In this document: in pieces, positions 1 to 10,908 of the stretch
Position numbering within the stretch: position 1 is the first letter of the stretch
Layout: the number at the start of each line of letters is the position of its first letter
Origin: Gracilaria vermiculophylla
Taxonomy: Eukaryota; Rhodophyta; Florideophyceae; Gracilariales; Gracilariaceae
Direction: 5' to 3'
DNA length: 64,000 bases
Assembly: GCA_019155205.2 (NCBI GenBank)
Contig: JAHNZQ020000005.1
Span: forward strand, 100,388-164,387
The notes under the pieces: generated by a model
Told to the model about the DNA's origin: nothing
What the model saw: only the letters and a program-made list of their open reading frames with translations
Database searches by the model: none
Made by a program: the position numbers and the translations under genes

Positions 1-1
1 A

Positions 2-811
2 ACATTTTTAGGTTTATTTATCTATTACTATAAAACTAGTGGTAAATTTCGGCAATCAATCATTGCTGCCTTTGCGGCTGCAACTTTCTTTTTCTCAGGC
101 CTGACAACAGCTCGTGCAGCAGGTGAAGCTGATGCTTTTACACCACAACCACAACATCAGAGTCGTCCTAGTCATCGTTCAGGTTTCTTTAGTGGTATTC
201 CAAAATACCCGAAAACAGAATCAATTGAAGAAACACAAATACACCTTTCTAATATTGACGAACAGATCAATAAATTAGAAGAAGTAACAGATTCTGATTC
301 AGAAATAGAAGAAAACCAATGTCAAATTAAACCACCGGGCAAATTTGAAGTTGATTTTGATTTTGAGTTAGATAAAAATGGGAATCCTACACTTATCATT
401 CCAATGAAAGATGGTAGTATTCGACGTATAGAATTTGATCAAACTCGTGATAAATGGTATCATGAAGATCTGTTTCCAAATATATCAGCGCCAGATGGTT
501 TTGATAATCAAGCTGTGCGAGACCTAAAACACTCGGATAGATTAGCCTATTTAAGAGAAAATATTCCCGATAAAAATGTTATTGAACTACAAAATGAAAT
601 AGGGAAAAGTTTGAGCCATCCTAAGATTATTTCAGTACCAGGATTTTTAGGAAAATATAAAATCGAAGGAACGGTTGATATAAATATGCAATCTGGATTA
701 GTCAGTTTTACAAACGGTGTTACAAATAAACATAGAACAATTGTGAAAATGTCGCCCGAGAGAATTCAAAAATTAGCAAAGGACGGCTTTCACATATTTC
801 CTGAGAAATAA
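2..811 (+). CDS. Toxin-like protein with N-terminal membrane segment, 5' end outside window
   Basis: The frame is open from base 2 to a stop at 811, so the 5' end lies before the window; 269 codons are visible. The visible part begins with a hydrophobic segment (about residues 20-38) ending in an Ala-rich stretch, like a signal or anchor. A low-complexity linker rich in Pro, Ser and Glu follows. The last 70 or so residues form a compact basic domain. Its position, just before a gene related to the colicin-type immunity gene at 21142-21528, suggests a C-terminal toxin domain. That domain is not obviously the colicin-D type seen at 20777-21142; it may share a small RNase fold, but I cannot name the family. 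The partner gene starts 15 bases downstream. Codon use is AT-rich like the surroundings. The toxin role is inferred mainly from context. Confidence 0.5.
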   Translation, partial: TFLGLFIYYYKTSGKFRQSIIAAFAAATFFFSGLTTARAAGEADAFTPQPQHQSRPSHRSGFFSGIPKYPKTESIEETQIHLSNIDEQINKLEEVTDSDSEIEENQCQIKPPGKFEVDFDFELDKNGNPTLIIPMKDGSIRRIEFDQTRDKWYHEDLFPNISAPDGFDNQAVRDLKHSDRLAYLRENIPDKNVIELQNEIGKSLSHPKIISVPGFLGKYKIEGTVDINMQSGLVSFTNGVTNKHRTIVKMSPERIQKLAKDGFHIFPEK

Positions 812-826
812 TAACTAAAGTTTAAA

Positions 827-1303
827 ATGGTTAATAAATTCAATGTTTCACGGTATCGTGAATTGTTAAAAAAAAAAGATATTTTAGAAGAACAAAACAA
901 GTTCTTATTCGATGACCCTGATTATCTTGAATTACTTTCTTATCAAGCAACTGTATATCGTCAAATTTATTTTAGTCGAAAAAGTGATTATTGTTCTTTA
1001 ATCAAAAAATATTTAAATACAACAATCCCTCCTCATAAATTGAGAGCTAGATTCTTGGAAATGGTCAAACAAGATGACGAAAAAGCTGAAAAAATTCTTC
1101 AAGATTTTAACCAATTATCTAGTTTTTCAATTGATGTTAACTTAGATGGGTTTTCGTCTTTATTTGGACGAATTTCTAACAACTGTCTTCAAGCATTTGA
1201 ATTTGGTCCCAAGAATGATGGTTATGGAATTCCTGAAGATGAATTTAGAAATTCCATTGAAGAAATTTATTTTCAACTCGAAAACTATTTGAATGAAGAG
1301 TGA
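827..1303 (+). CDS. Probable colicin-type immunity protein
   Basis: This 158-residue soluble, helix-rich acidic protein lies 15 bases after the toxin-like gene. Its C-terminal two thirds line up by eye with the protein at 21142-21528. Both have an Arg-Lys pair followed by Tyr, a Phe-x-x-Met motif, a Leu-x-Gly-Phe-Ser motif, a Cys followed by Phe-Glu, and a final Arg-Asn then an amphipathic helix. The other copy sits directly after a colicin-D-like domain, so both are best read as members of the bacterial self-protective colicin-like immunity family. Its role would be to bind and neutralise the upstream protein. It has an N-terminal extension of about 35 residues that the other copy lacks. Family assignment is by motif only. 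Confidence 0.5.
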   Translation: MVNKFNVSRYRELLKKKDILEEQNKFLFDDPDYLELLSYQATVYRQIYFSRKSDYCSLIKKYLNTTIPPHKLRARFLEMVKQDDEKAEKILQDFNQLSSFSIDVNLDGFSSLFGRISNNCLQAFEFGPKNDGYGIPEDEFRNSIEEIYFQLENYLNEE

Positions 1304-1371
1304 GAATTATCTCATTCTTCTTAATTCTTTTATCTTCCCTCTTCATCAGCATTTTAAGCCCATAATTTTCT

Positions 1372-1455
1372 TAAAGGTATAATCACCCTGCTAAGAGTCT
1401 TCCCCCACTTTATCGGGCCTAAAATCGACCGCTGAGAGGGTATTTCAATCTGAAG
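1372..1455 (+). repeat. Dispersed repeat family C, copy 1
   Basis: The sequence resembles 20294-20375: both start with AAAGGTATAATCAC, pass a GGCCTA core and end with CTGAGAGG, a TATTT and TCTGA. A weaker tandem copy follows to about 1540. A third partial match lies near 31366. Function unknown. Confidence 0.55.
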
Positions 1456-1611
1456 GTAGTATCACCCTATTCAACCTATCAAGTGGCCTTAAATCGACTA
1501 ATCTAGACCTATCAGAAAAGCTCTCAATCTCAGATTAGAGTTCTAGTTGTTTGACGGTTTAAATTGTTGATAAAGTTTTGTACGTCTTATGGTTTGATAT
1601 TTGATTTGATA

Positions 1612-1695
1612 TCTTTTAAGTTGAAATAAGCTATTTGAATCTGTACTCTCATAATATTTCTTCTAGCGTAGCAAGCTGTCAAGCAAGGAAATCCT
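1612..1695 (+). repeat. Dispersed repeat family A, copy 1
   Basis: It contains the core TTCTTCTAGCGTAGCAAGCT followed by GTCAAGCAA, preceded by TTGAAATAAGCT. Longer copies lie at 4396-4520 and 18970-19070, an inverted copy at 7352-7405, and a partial copy at 47393-47450. Confidence 0.7.
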
Positions 1696-2435
1696 AATTT
1701 AATAATTTCAATTCTCTCTTCTTCTGAAATCTTGTTCAGCCGAAGAACTTAGAAAAAATTATCCATCCGACAGGAGATTGGTCAAATTTGGCTGATAAGA
1801 CCTCTGCTTCACAAATCCAAAGAAATTAAAATTTACTATTGACACTTTGAAAGTGTCTTAAAATCGATTTTAAAGCTATCTGAGACAATTTTTGATTCCA
1901 TTTTTTTTCGCTCAATAGTTTTCATCGCTTGAGTCTAAAGTAAATTTCGTAAAGGGTTTGTGGAGTATTTTATGGATCAAAGCTCTATTACTATAGTATT
2001 ATAACATTATTTAATATATCTCCTTATTTGTAGCTATAGCAGCTGTACTTCCTGGAACAAATGGTTTCTCAATAAACACTTCAAGAAATAACCAAAGAAT
2101 GAGCAATTTGGAATAAAGCCGACTCAAGATGTGAATTCAACTCTTAGTCCAGGAAGTGGCTCAAAGACATGGAAGACGAATTGCACCTAAAGCTGTCACC
2201 AAAGATGGCTTGGATTACCAAAATTTTTCTAAAAAGAAAGAAAAAAATCAATAGGTATTACAGGTTATATGGAAAAAGAAAAAATCGAAAGGGGACTCTT
2301 TCTATCAATATAGACATCCCAAATTTGGTTTCATTAGTTTATAAAACTATAATTAGTAATTATATAGACGGGTTAAATAAACTATAATCTATTATAATAC
2401 TTGATTAAATTCATTAAATAATAATATTATAGCTT

Positions 2436-2843
2436 ATGTCACATTTTACACACATGAAAACTCGTTTTCAAAACTTATTCTATTTAGAAAAAGCATTAAA
2501 TAGATTAAATATCGTACATAATCAACATCAAAAAAATACTACTGATTCCAATTTCAACCCAGTAACTGCAAATTTAACAATTCCACAATCAAATGGCTAT
2601 GATATTGAATTTGCATGGAATGGCAAAGAATACGAACTAGTTGTTGACATGAGTTTCTGGGAACAACCTTATCCAATTGAAAGTTTTATTGATAAAGTAG
2701 CCCAAGAGTACGCTGGTGAAGTTATTATTGGTGAAAGTAAAAAAACTGGGTTCCAACCAATTAAATATCAACAAAATGCTGATGGGTCAAATACACTAAT
2801 ATTAGAACGGTGGAACAATGAAAAAATACTTGAAAACGTTTAA
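2436..2843 (+). CDS. ycf35: Ycf35 family protein (DUF1257)
   Basis: This 135-residue protein begins with the Met-Ser-His-Phe start typical of Ycf35 and has the expected length for the family. It is soluble, with a Phe-x-Trp motif mid-protein and a Glu-Arg-Trp near the end. Ycf35 is conserved in cyanobacteria and red-lineage plastids; its biochemical role is not established. The gene is isolated here, with no operon partner, and stands between stretches of decayed accessory DNA. It looks intact, so the accessory insertions flank a conserved gene rather than disrupt it. Confidence 0.85.
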   Translation: MSHFTHMKTRFQNLFYLEKALNRLNIVHNQHQKNTTDSNFNPVTANLTIPQSNGYDIEFAWNGKEYELVVDMSFWEQPYPIESFIDKVAQEYAGEVIIGESKKTGFQPIKYQQNADGSNTLILERWNNEKILENV

Positions 2844-3585
2844 GACTTATTAGTTATAAATATTTTAACTTTTTTGGTTTCAATAAAAACTGTCTCAGTC
2901 TAAATTAAACAGTCATTAATCCAAGAAATGTGAAATGATAAAACTTCCTATCAAACTAAAATAAAATCATTTCAATTTTTTATCAAAATTTAAAACTCTA
3001 ATTCTATTAAAATCTTTAATAGGTTTAACAATCATTATTTGCTTAATATATTTGTACATTTGTTTTATTTGAAGACACTCTTCAGAATCAAAATCAATCT
3101 ATTTCATAATCACAACAAATTATCTTTATTTGTAGCGGAGCCTTAAATAAAAAGGACAATCCCAGGAAAATTTCAAAAAGTATGCTTGAAGGACTGAACC
3201 TATCAATTCCCAAAATCAACAATTCATTTTGCTAGGTATTATAGGATATATTGTTGAAAAGGGTGAGTGATTCGAAAAGAGCTTGTCTCTCTATTTATAT
3301 AATAAGGGTAATTAAAGTTTATTAAGGGTATTTATGCTTGGGTATCTTATATTAAGATATGTAGAATATAGTAACGAATGAGGCACCTTCACTGTCGATT
3401 TAGGGTAAGATCTATAAAACTTCAAAATTATATCTTAAAAGCATTTCTGAATATTTTAATTAAGAATAATATTTGTTTGAACTAGTAATAATAACCTATT
3501 AATCGATTAAAAAAGAGTCTATAACCACGGACTCTTTTTTAATCGATTAATAGGCAACAAGATTAGCTAACTCCGGGTCAATTCA
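2844..3585. other. Spacer with coding remains and a long hairpin
   Basis: No intact gene is seen. A short frame near 3233-3298 resembles 2249-2310, with an internal stop. A perfect 25-bp hairpin sits at 3495-3554. The rest is AT-rich DNA without recognisable features. Confidence 0.45.
3495..3554. repeat. Perfect 25-bp inverted repeat
   Basis: Arms 3495-3519 and 3530-3554 are exact reverse complements around a 10-base loop. Each arm holds AATCGATT and a run of A or T. It does not directly follow an intact gene, so it may be a terminator of a lost gene or an end of an inserted element. Confidence 0.85.
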
Positions 3586-3649
3586 ATGCCAATACCTTTC
3601 TTTCTAAGTCTTCTAAGGATAGGTCGGGCTAGTGACTTAGAAATTTTAC

Positions 3650-4185
3650 CTTCTCAAATAGCTTTAATTAAACTTTGCATCATAATAAAAAAACTTGAAT
3701 ACTTTTTAATTGCTAAAAGTATAAAAACTATACAAAGTACAAAATTACGCCGTCTGTATTCTGTTTTTAGGTTTAAATATTTCGTTAATACTTTATAGGC
3801 TAATTCTTGTTTTTCTTGATCCGATATATTGAAGAGGTAATTAAAACCTTCCTCACATTGGTTAAAGAGTGTGCTTTTACCAGCCACGGGAAATTTTTAT
3901 CTAGGTATCTCTGCGGCAAAGCGTCACGTAGATATCTACTAACTGCGCTTACTGGTATTTTGCTAATGACTCTAAAAGTACCATATATTAAACCAGCAGT
4001 TAATCCGTGGTCCGCTAAAAATATCAGTAGAGCTTGGGCGAAAACTCTGTCAAGTACAACAAATACAAGTTCACCTAGCGCTCCCCCCCGAGGGTATCTT
4101 TCTTTAGACTCAGGTAAATTTTTGCAAAATTCTGGATGAGTCTTAAGATATTTTTTCGATAAAACTTGTAAGATTAAATAAGATT
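3650..4185 (-). pseudogene. Frameshifted hypothetical ORF
   Basis: On the minus strand one frame is open from about 4185 down to about 3807. A second, overlapping frame (3654-3887) continues in a different register to a proper stop. Together they look like one gene of about 170 codons broken by a frameshift near 3880. The second part has a Cys-Glu-Glu-Gly motif, a Tyr-Leu-Asn-Leu segment and a hydrophobic C-terminal half. I do not recognise the family with certainty. The plus-strand frames here appear to be shadows. It probably belongs with the other decayed foreign ORFs in the window. Confidence 0.4.
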
Positions 4186-4395
4186 AAAGATGGTGCCATA
4201 GAAAAAAGTATTATTCGGACATCATTACGGCAGAAAAAGATTTTTATATAAATTAGGCTGATGAGTTGTTCTTTTATTTTTATATTGTTTTTTTTACTCC
4301 GTTGATTGACATATCCATTTTGAATCTTTATCTTGCTAGCTTCCTTCAAATAGTAATAGTAATAGTAAGCTAGCCAATGCTTTTATATCTTATGT

Positions 4396-4520
4396 TATCT
4401 CCTTTGGATTGAAATAAGCTGTTCGGAATAAATTCCTAATTCCTAATTCCTAATTCCTCACTCGGTCACTCCTTGATAATATTTCTTCTAGCGTAGCAAG
4501 CTGTCAAGCAATGAAATCTT
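4396..4520 (+). repeat. Dispersed repeat family A, copy 2
   Basis: It shares TTGAAATAAGCTGTTCGGAA, then TAAATTCCT, then CACTCCTTGATAATA and the TTCTTCTAGCGTAGCAAGCT core with 18970-19070. A short tandem array of TCCTAATTCC units (4434-4458) lies inside. It ends near the 3' end of psaE. Confidence 0.75.
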
Positions 4521-4594
4521 TCTAACCTTAGCAAGTCGTAAGATCCTCTTGATTAAAAGGAAATCCAGTTTAAAATTAATTATTTACTTTTTGG

Positions 4595-4789
4595 TCAAGG
4601 CTTACTTATTTCAACTAATTCATCAAGTGCAAAATTATTAGTGTTAGTTCCACTATAATTTACTTTTTCAAATCTTACTACAGCTGGATAACGAATACCA
4701 CTTTGATCCACAGTTGCAACCTTTCCAATTTCATTAAACCAGTATGACTCTTTTCTTAAAATACGAACTTCTGAACCACGATCTACCAT
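4595..4789 (-). CDS. psaE: Photosystem I subunit IV (PsaE)
   Basis: The 64-residue protein has the PsaE signature: an Arg-Gly-Ser-x-Val-Arg-Ile-Leu-Arg start, then Glu-Ser-Tyr-Trp, a Val-Arg-Phe-Glu-Lys-Val-Asn-Tyr core and an Asn-Asn-Phe-Ala end. PsaE is a stromal subunit of photosystem I that helps ferredoxin dock and supports cyclic electron flow. Length and both ends fit the family. It is divergent from ftsH across about 150 bp that should hold both promoters. A copy of repeat A lies just beyond its stop. Confidence 0.95.
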   Translation of the reverse strand: MVDRGSEVRILRKESYWFNEIGKVATVDQSGIRYPAVVRFEKVNYSGTNTNNFALDELVEISKP

Positions 4790-4940
4790 AATTAAAATTT
4801 TTTATAAAAGTATATTACTAATTTAATTGATTTCCTATAAATTTTAACAATAAAATTTTGAAAAGAGTTGGTTTTAAAATTTTATGTCTGTTATCATTTA
4901 GATAAGAATAAATTCATATAGACATTAATTAATAAATAAC

Positions 4941-6815
4941 ATGGATCGTAATACAATACAGAAAATTCTTATTGGCTTATTTCTTATAGCTTGCGTTTTT
5001 ATTGGTCTTAAAACATTTAACATAGATGGATTTAATGAAACTCAAGCGAAAACTGAAGTAAGTTCAAATTTAAGCAGTTCAAGAATGACATATGGTCGTT
5101 TTTTAGAGTATTTAGAAATGGGGTGGGTAAAACAAGTTGATCTATATGATAATAGTCGAAACGCTATAGTCCAAGCATCAAGCCCAGAACTAGGAAATCG
5201 ACCTCAATCAATTCGAGTTGAAATTCCTGTAGGTGCGTCACAACTTATCCAAAAATTAAAAGAATACAATATTAATTTTGACGCTCATCCAGCTCCACAA
5301 AAAAGTATTTTTTTAACAATTGCAAGTAACTTGCTTTTACCATTAATCTTTGTTGGTAGTTTAATTTTCTTCTTCCAAAACTCAGATAATTTTGGTGGTA
5401 ATTCTGGTTCATCACCAATGAATTTAGGAAAATCACCAGCTCGATTTGATCAAAATCCCGATACTGGAATTTCATTTGATGACATTGCAGGTATTGATGA
5501 AGCTAAAGCAGAATTTGAAGAAATTGTTTCATTTTTAAAAGAACCTGAACGGTATACACTTGTAGGAGCAAAAATTCCAAAAGGAGTTCTATTAGTAGGC
5601 CCTCCTGGTACTGGTAAAACCTTGTTAGCAAAAGCTATTGCAAATGAAGCAAATGTTCCATTTTATAGCGTTGCAGGTTCCGAATTTGTAGAGATGTTTA
5701 TAGGTATTGGTGCTGCTCGAATCCGTGATTTATTTAAAAAAGCTTCAGAAAATACTCCTTGTATTGTTTTTATTGATGAAATTGATGCAGTTGGTCGTGA
5801 ACGTGGTGCCGGCATTGGTGGAGGAAATGATGAACGTGAACAAACTTTAAATCAACTATTAACTGAGATGGATGGATTTAAAGAGAATAAAGGTGTGATT
5901 GTAGTTGGTGCCACAAACCGTGTTGATATTTTAGATGCAGCTTTATTACGTCCAGGTCGTTTTGATCGTCAAATTACTGTCGGATTACCTGATCGGTTAG
6001 GCAGAATTGGAATATTAAAAGTACATGCTAAAAATAAACCATTTGATGAAGATGTTTCATTGGTTCAATTAGCTAACCGAACTCCAGGGTTTTCTGGAGC
6101 TGATTTAGCAAATTTACTCAATGAATCTGCGATTTTAGCTACACGGTATAAAAAATCGACGATTACAAAAAATGAAGTCAATGAAGCAGCTGATCGAATC
6201 ATTGGTGGTATTGCTGGAAGCAGTATGGAAGATAGTAAAAATAAAAAATTAATTGCTTATCACGAGGTTGGTCATGCAATTGTTGGATCAGCACTTGAAA
6301 ATCATGATGAGGTTGAAAAAATAACTTTAATTCCACGTGGTGGTGCAAAAGGTCTTACATGGTTTGCCCCAGAAGAAGATCAAACATTAGTTTCTCGATC
6401 TCAATTATTAGCACGTATTATTACAACATTAGGTGGGCGTGTGACTGAACAAGTTGTTTTTGGTGACCCAGAAATAACAACTGGTGCTAGTAATGATTTA
6501 CAACAAGTGACTAGTATTGCAAGACAAATGGTTACACGATACGGAATGTCAAATATTGGACCCATTGCTTTAGAAGATGATAATAATCAACAAATGTTTT
6601 TAGGTGGTGAATTTAACGAAGCAATTGCTGATAGGATTGATACAGAAGTTTGTAAAATTGTAAATCATTGTGAACAAATCGCAACTGAAATTATTTTAGA
6701 TAATCGAGTAGTTATAGATTTAGCTGTTGAAAAATTATTAGATTCTGAAACAATTGATGGAGATGAATTTAGAAAATTAGTTCGTCAATACACGGTATTA
6801 CCATCGAGTAAGTAA
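4941..6815 (+). CDS. ftsH: ATP-dependent zinc metalloprotease FtsH
   Basis: The 624-residue protein has two N-terminal transmembrane segments (about 8-24 and 123-145) flanking a lumenal domain. The AAA+ module follows, with Walker A GPPGTGKT near residue 220, Walker B Phe-Ile-Asp-Glu-Ile-Asp-Ala, and an arginine-finger second region of homology. The zinc-binding HEVGH motif is near residue 440. FtsH removes damaged thylakoid proteins, notably photosystem II D1. Its length matches plastid FtsH (formerly ycf25). It is transcribed alone, divergent from psaE, and is followed by a strong hairpin at 6838-6890. Confidence 0.97.
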   Translation: MDRNTIQKILIGLFLIACVFIGLKTFNIDGFNETQAKTEVSSNLSSSRMTYGRFLEYLEMGWVKQVDLYDNSRNAIVQASSPELGNRPQSIRVEIPVGASQLIQKLKEYNINFDAHPAPQKSIFLTIASNLLLPLIFVGSLIFFFQNSDNFGGNSGSSPMNLGKSPARFDQNPDTGISFDDIAGIDEAKAEFEEIVSFLKEPERYTLVGAKIPKGVLLVGPPGTGKTLLAKAIANEANVPFYSVAGSEFVEMFIGIGAARIRDLFKKASENTPCIVFIDEIDAVGRERGAGIGGGNDEREQTLNQLLTEMDGFKENKGVIVVGATNRVDILDAALLRPGRFDRQITVGLPDRLGRIGILKVHAKNKPFDEDVSLVQLANRTPGFSGADLANLLNESAILATRYKKSTITKNEVNEAADRIIGGIAGSSMEDSKNKKLIAYHEVGHAIVGSALENHDEVEKITLIPRGGAKGLTWFAPEEDQTLVSRSQLLARIITTLGGRVTEQVVFGDPEITTGASNDLQQVTSIARQMVTRYGMSNIGPIALEDDNNQQMFLGGEFNEAIADRIDTEVCKIVNHCEQIATEIILDNRVVIDLAVEKLLDSETIDGDEFRKLVRQYTVLPSSK

Positions 6816-6837
6816 TAAATTTTAGATATTTCTCTAC

Positions 6838-6890
6838 TTTTTTTGAAACCTATTTCAGTATTTTTTATACCAAACTAGGTTTCAAAAAAA
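6838..6890 (+). terminator. Hairpin terminator after ftsH
   Basis: Arms 6838-6851 and 6877-6890 pair over 14 bp (core GAAACCT/AGGTTTC with flanking T and A runs). It lies 22 bp after the ftsH stop. Confidence 0.7.
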
Positions 6891-7233
6891 TTAAAAATTA
6901 GTAGTCTTTTTTTTCTTTCCTATTTCTCTATAGAATATTAATATTCATTAAAGTACAATCAATATTAATATATGGATTACCTCTCGATCAACAACCTTTT
7001 TTCTGGATAAAAGTCAAAAATATTATCCGACAAAATCAATCTCCTGGAATTTTTATTAGGAAAGGCTGATCTAACGAAGTAACTCTTAGGAGTCAAGTTG
7101 ATTCTCTAGCAACAAAAAATAATTCAATCAGAGTACAATCAAAATATAGTCAAGGAAACAAATCTAAATGTCTCCTCAGAGGCCAAAATAAGACCCGGTA
7201 CGCCACGTTTAAGTACTCAGCAGTAAATATATC

Positions 7234-7287
7234 CTCTGCTTGGCAAATCCCGAAATTGGTTTCAATTTCGGGATTTGCCAAGCAGAG
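7234..7287. repeat. Perfect 24-bp inverted repeat
   Basis: Arms 7234-7257 and 7264-7287 are exact reverse complements with a 6-base loop. The arm contains CTTGGCAAATCCCGAAATT, unusually GC-rich for this spacer. There is no T-run and no intact gene upstream, so an element end or recombination site is as likely as a terminator. Confidence 0.85.
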
Positions 7288-7351
7288 CAAGATTTCAGAA
7301 GAAGAGAAGATTGAAATTATTAAATTCAACTTCAAGCGGAAGGGAAAATAT

Positions 7352-7405
7352 CTTTGCTTGATAGCTTGCTACGCTAGAAGAAGTATTATTAAGGAGTGAC
7401 CGTTT
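7352..7405 (-). repeat. Dispersed repeat family A, inverted copy
   Basis: The reverse complement reads CACTCCTTAATAATA, then the TTCTTCTAGCGTAGCAAGCT core and ATCAAGCAA. It is closest to the 19021-19060 copy. Confidence 0.75.
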
Positions 7406-7662
7406 ATCAACAATTGAAACCTTCAAACAACTAAAAAAATCTTTTATCTCAATCCACTCGTAAGACTTACAAACTTTTACATCTTCGATTAGTATTAAGG
7501 TCAAATTACTTTCAAAAAATGTTGGTTTTGCTTGACAATTTTTCTTCCAATTTTCTCTGACATATCTTCTAAACTTATTAATTGTTCTTGTTTTATTAAG
7601 ATTTCTGATCCTGCTGGCTGCTTTATATATATGTGAGTGATAAATTACTAACCTATCAAAGC

Positions 7663-8280
7663 TTATGATACCCACTCAATAAGTTTGTCTTTGATGCTTT
7701 TGACGACAGATTTTTTGTCAAACTTAATATATTTCGACACTTCTTGGTCAGTCTAACCTGTTCCAGTGTTAAAAGTTTGGGTCATGTTAAGAATTACTGG
7801 AATTACAAAAAGTTTTTGAGGTAAAGAATTTACGTATCAATTCCACATGACTTCAACGCCTTTGATTGGAAGTGCGAACAGATCACCGGTAGTAACAAGA
7901 CCTTTTCCAATGGTATTATAACCAACGAGGGCGCCACATCCGTAAAAAAACATAGCCCCAGTCGTTGAAATTGCGACTGAAAGGAAAGGTTGAGCTTGCA
8001 AAATTTGGAAACCGTTGACGCCAGCTAGCTTTGCAATTCCGAGAGTTTGTGCGAGTAATCCAGGTGGCTTGAACAACAAGATTTTTGTTTTTGAAGAATT
8101 GCTGGGCCTGCAGCATTGCTGATTCTTTAGTAATTTCTAATTCAGCTGCAACAGTATTACCAATTATATCTAAATTAGATACAAGCTGGCAAAAACCATC
8201 AAAATCAAGGATGAGAGTTTGGGTTTCTGGAAGAGAACGAAATCTTCCACAAACTTTTGTAATTTGATCACAAAATTGAT
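7663..8280 (-). pseudogene. Broken paralogue of ORF277
   Basis: Minus-strand frames across this stretch match the ORF277 protein (17927-18760) from about its residue 50 to its end. Shared landmarks are a Lys-Val-Cys-Gly segment, a Gln-Ala-Gln-x-Phe-Phe motif, Phe-Phe-Tyr-Gly-Cys-Gly followed by a Gly-x-Asn-(Ser/Thr)-Ile-Gly motif, a Trp-Asn, and a Lys-Trp/Glu-Trp C-terminus. The copy is split over at least two frames near 8060, has an internal TAG near 7760 and lacks its N-terminus. It is a decayed duplicate. The frame at 7837-8079 alone is only a fragment. Confidence 0.6.
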
Positions 8281-8736
8281 AAGTTGAATATAATGTATTT
8301 TATTTAACTTTTTGATCTATATATTCGTTTGTAGAAAAGTAAGGATACCAAACCATGACAAACCTTAAAAGGGTTAATAAATAATTATTTAAATTATGAC
8401 TAAAACCTAATTAAAAGCAAGTTTTTCGTTCAAAAAAATTTTATTGGTTATATTTTTAGTTTCAAATGTAAGGGATTAATAGGTTATACTTCTTAAAAAC
8501 TTATAATCTAACCATCTAATTGAAGAGTAAAAAAGTATTGAAGATCTTTCTAAAATATCTCGAGTCAAAAATGTTTTTTTTAAACTTATTTGACTCATAC
8601 TTTGAATCAATTCAAATTTCACTTCCACGTGAGTTATATTTTTAAATTCGTTAACTCACCATTTTCCGTTTCTAATGATCGAAAACCTTCCATTGAAGAT
8701 TCAAAATCTGTAGACCCAATTTCTGATGCTCTGCAA
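8281..8736. other. AT-rich spacer without recognised features
   Basis: This stretch separates the ORF277 pseudogene from the atpA terminator. No intact reading frame, tRNA or strong hairpin was seen. Confidence 0.5.
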
Positions 8737-8780
8737 TTTTTTATCTTGTTACTAAACTAGTTTAGTAACAAGATAAAAAA
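8737..8780 (-). terminator. Palindromic terminator of the atp operon
   Basis: A perfect palindrome of two 20-base arms (8737-8756 and 8761-8780) around CTAG directly abuts the atpA stop. The T-run on the minus strand fits an intrinsic terminator or 3'-end stabiliser for the atpI-H-G-F-D-A transcript. Confidence 0.75.
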
Positions 8781-10337
<1,557 letters not shown>

Positions 10338-10344
10338 TTAGAAA

Positions 10345-10908
10345 TTAAATTTCTAAAACAGTATCTAAATGTTTCGCTAGTTTTTGTAGTTGATTTTTAA
10401 CAGTAAAATCAATTACTTTTGATTCAGTTTGGATTAAAAACCCACCAATTAAACTTGAATCAACTGTAATAACTAATCTAATTTCTCTTGCATTTGTTAA
10501 TTCTTTTAATTTTTGAATTAAAGTATTTCTTTGTAAATTTGCAAGAGGAAAAGCCGTTGAAACTTCAATCATTTTAATTGAAGCTGTCTGATAAACTAAT
10601 TCTAAGTAATTAGTAATCACTGAGTTTAATAAATTAATTCGATCTCGTTTTACGAGAACCATTAAAAATTTAAAAGTGTCGGTATTCACCTGCGATTTTA
10701 ATGTTTTTGTTAAAATTTCACATTTATCATCTTTACTTACAACTGGATTATTTAAATATTCCGTAAGTTCAGCGGTTTCATCTAGAAAAATTTCTAAATT
10801 TTGAAAATCTGCTGTGATTTGATGCATGATATTTTTTTCAACAGAAAAATCAAATAAAGCACGTGCATATGGGGCTGCGATTCTTGACGCTAATGGATTT
10901 CCACTCAT
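10345..10908 (-). CDS. atpD: ATP synthase CF1 subunit delta
   Basis: The 187-residue protein fits the OSCP/delta family. It has an N-terminal helical domain with Ala-x-Pro-Tyr-Ala-Arg-Ala-Leu and a C-terminal Gly-Gly-Phe-Leu-Ile motif ahead of the last helix. Delta joins the peripheral stalk to the alpha/beta head. Its start codon overlaps the end of atpF by four bases (ATGA type), suggesting coupled translation. Delta is nuclear in green plants but plastid-encoded in red-lineage plastids. Confidence 0.95.
   Translation of the reverse strand: MSGNPLASRIAAPYARALFDFSVEKNIMHQITADFQNLEIFLDETAELTEYLNNPVVSKDDKCEILTKTLKSQVNTDTFKFLMVLVKRDRINLLNSVITNYLELVYQTASIKMIEVSTAFPLANLQRNTLIQKLKELTNAREIRLVITVDSSLIGGFLIQTESKVIDFTVKNQLQKLAKHLDTVLEI

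Larger units (their letters stand above)
1304..2435. other. Gene-poor accessory spacer with repeats and gene remains
   Basis: No convincing intact gene is present. The stretch holds one copy of repeat family C (1372-1455, with a weaker second copy to about 1540), one copy of repeat family A (about 1612-1695), and coding-like remains further on. Around 2249-2310 a short reading frame resembles another at 3233-3298, so both may come from one lost gene. A 72-codon frame at 2169-2387 has unlikely Lys-rich composition and runs out of register with that similarity. Confidence 0.5.
6900..7660. other. Spacer with ORF remains, a hairpin and repeat A
   Basis: A plus-strand stretch at about 6986-7060 encodes a segment similar to the middle of the minus-strand ORF at 19263-19676 (Gln-Pro-Phe-Phe-Trp, then Lys-Val-Lys, then Ile-Ile-Arg-Gln-Asn). 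A perfect 24-bp hairpin lies at 7234-7287 and an inverted copy of repeat A at 7352-7405. A 126-codon minus-strand frame (7295-7675) covers repeat A and has no recognisable family, so it is not called as a gene. Confidence 0.45.

Noticed and set aside
2169..2387. 72-codon Lys-rich plus-strand frame
   Set aside because: The similarity to 3233-3298 lies in another register, so this frame is probably accidental.
7295..7675. 126-codon minus-strand frame in the ftsH/atpA spacer
   Set aside because: It begins at a GTG overlapping the ORF277 pseudogene end and runs through repeat A; no family features and composition like random AT-rich DNA.
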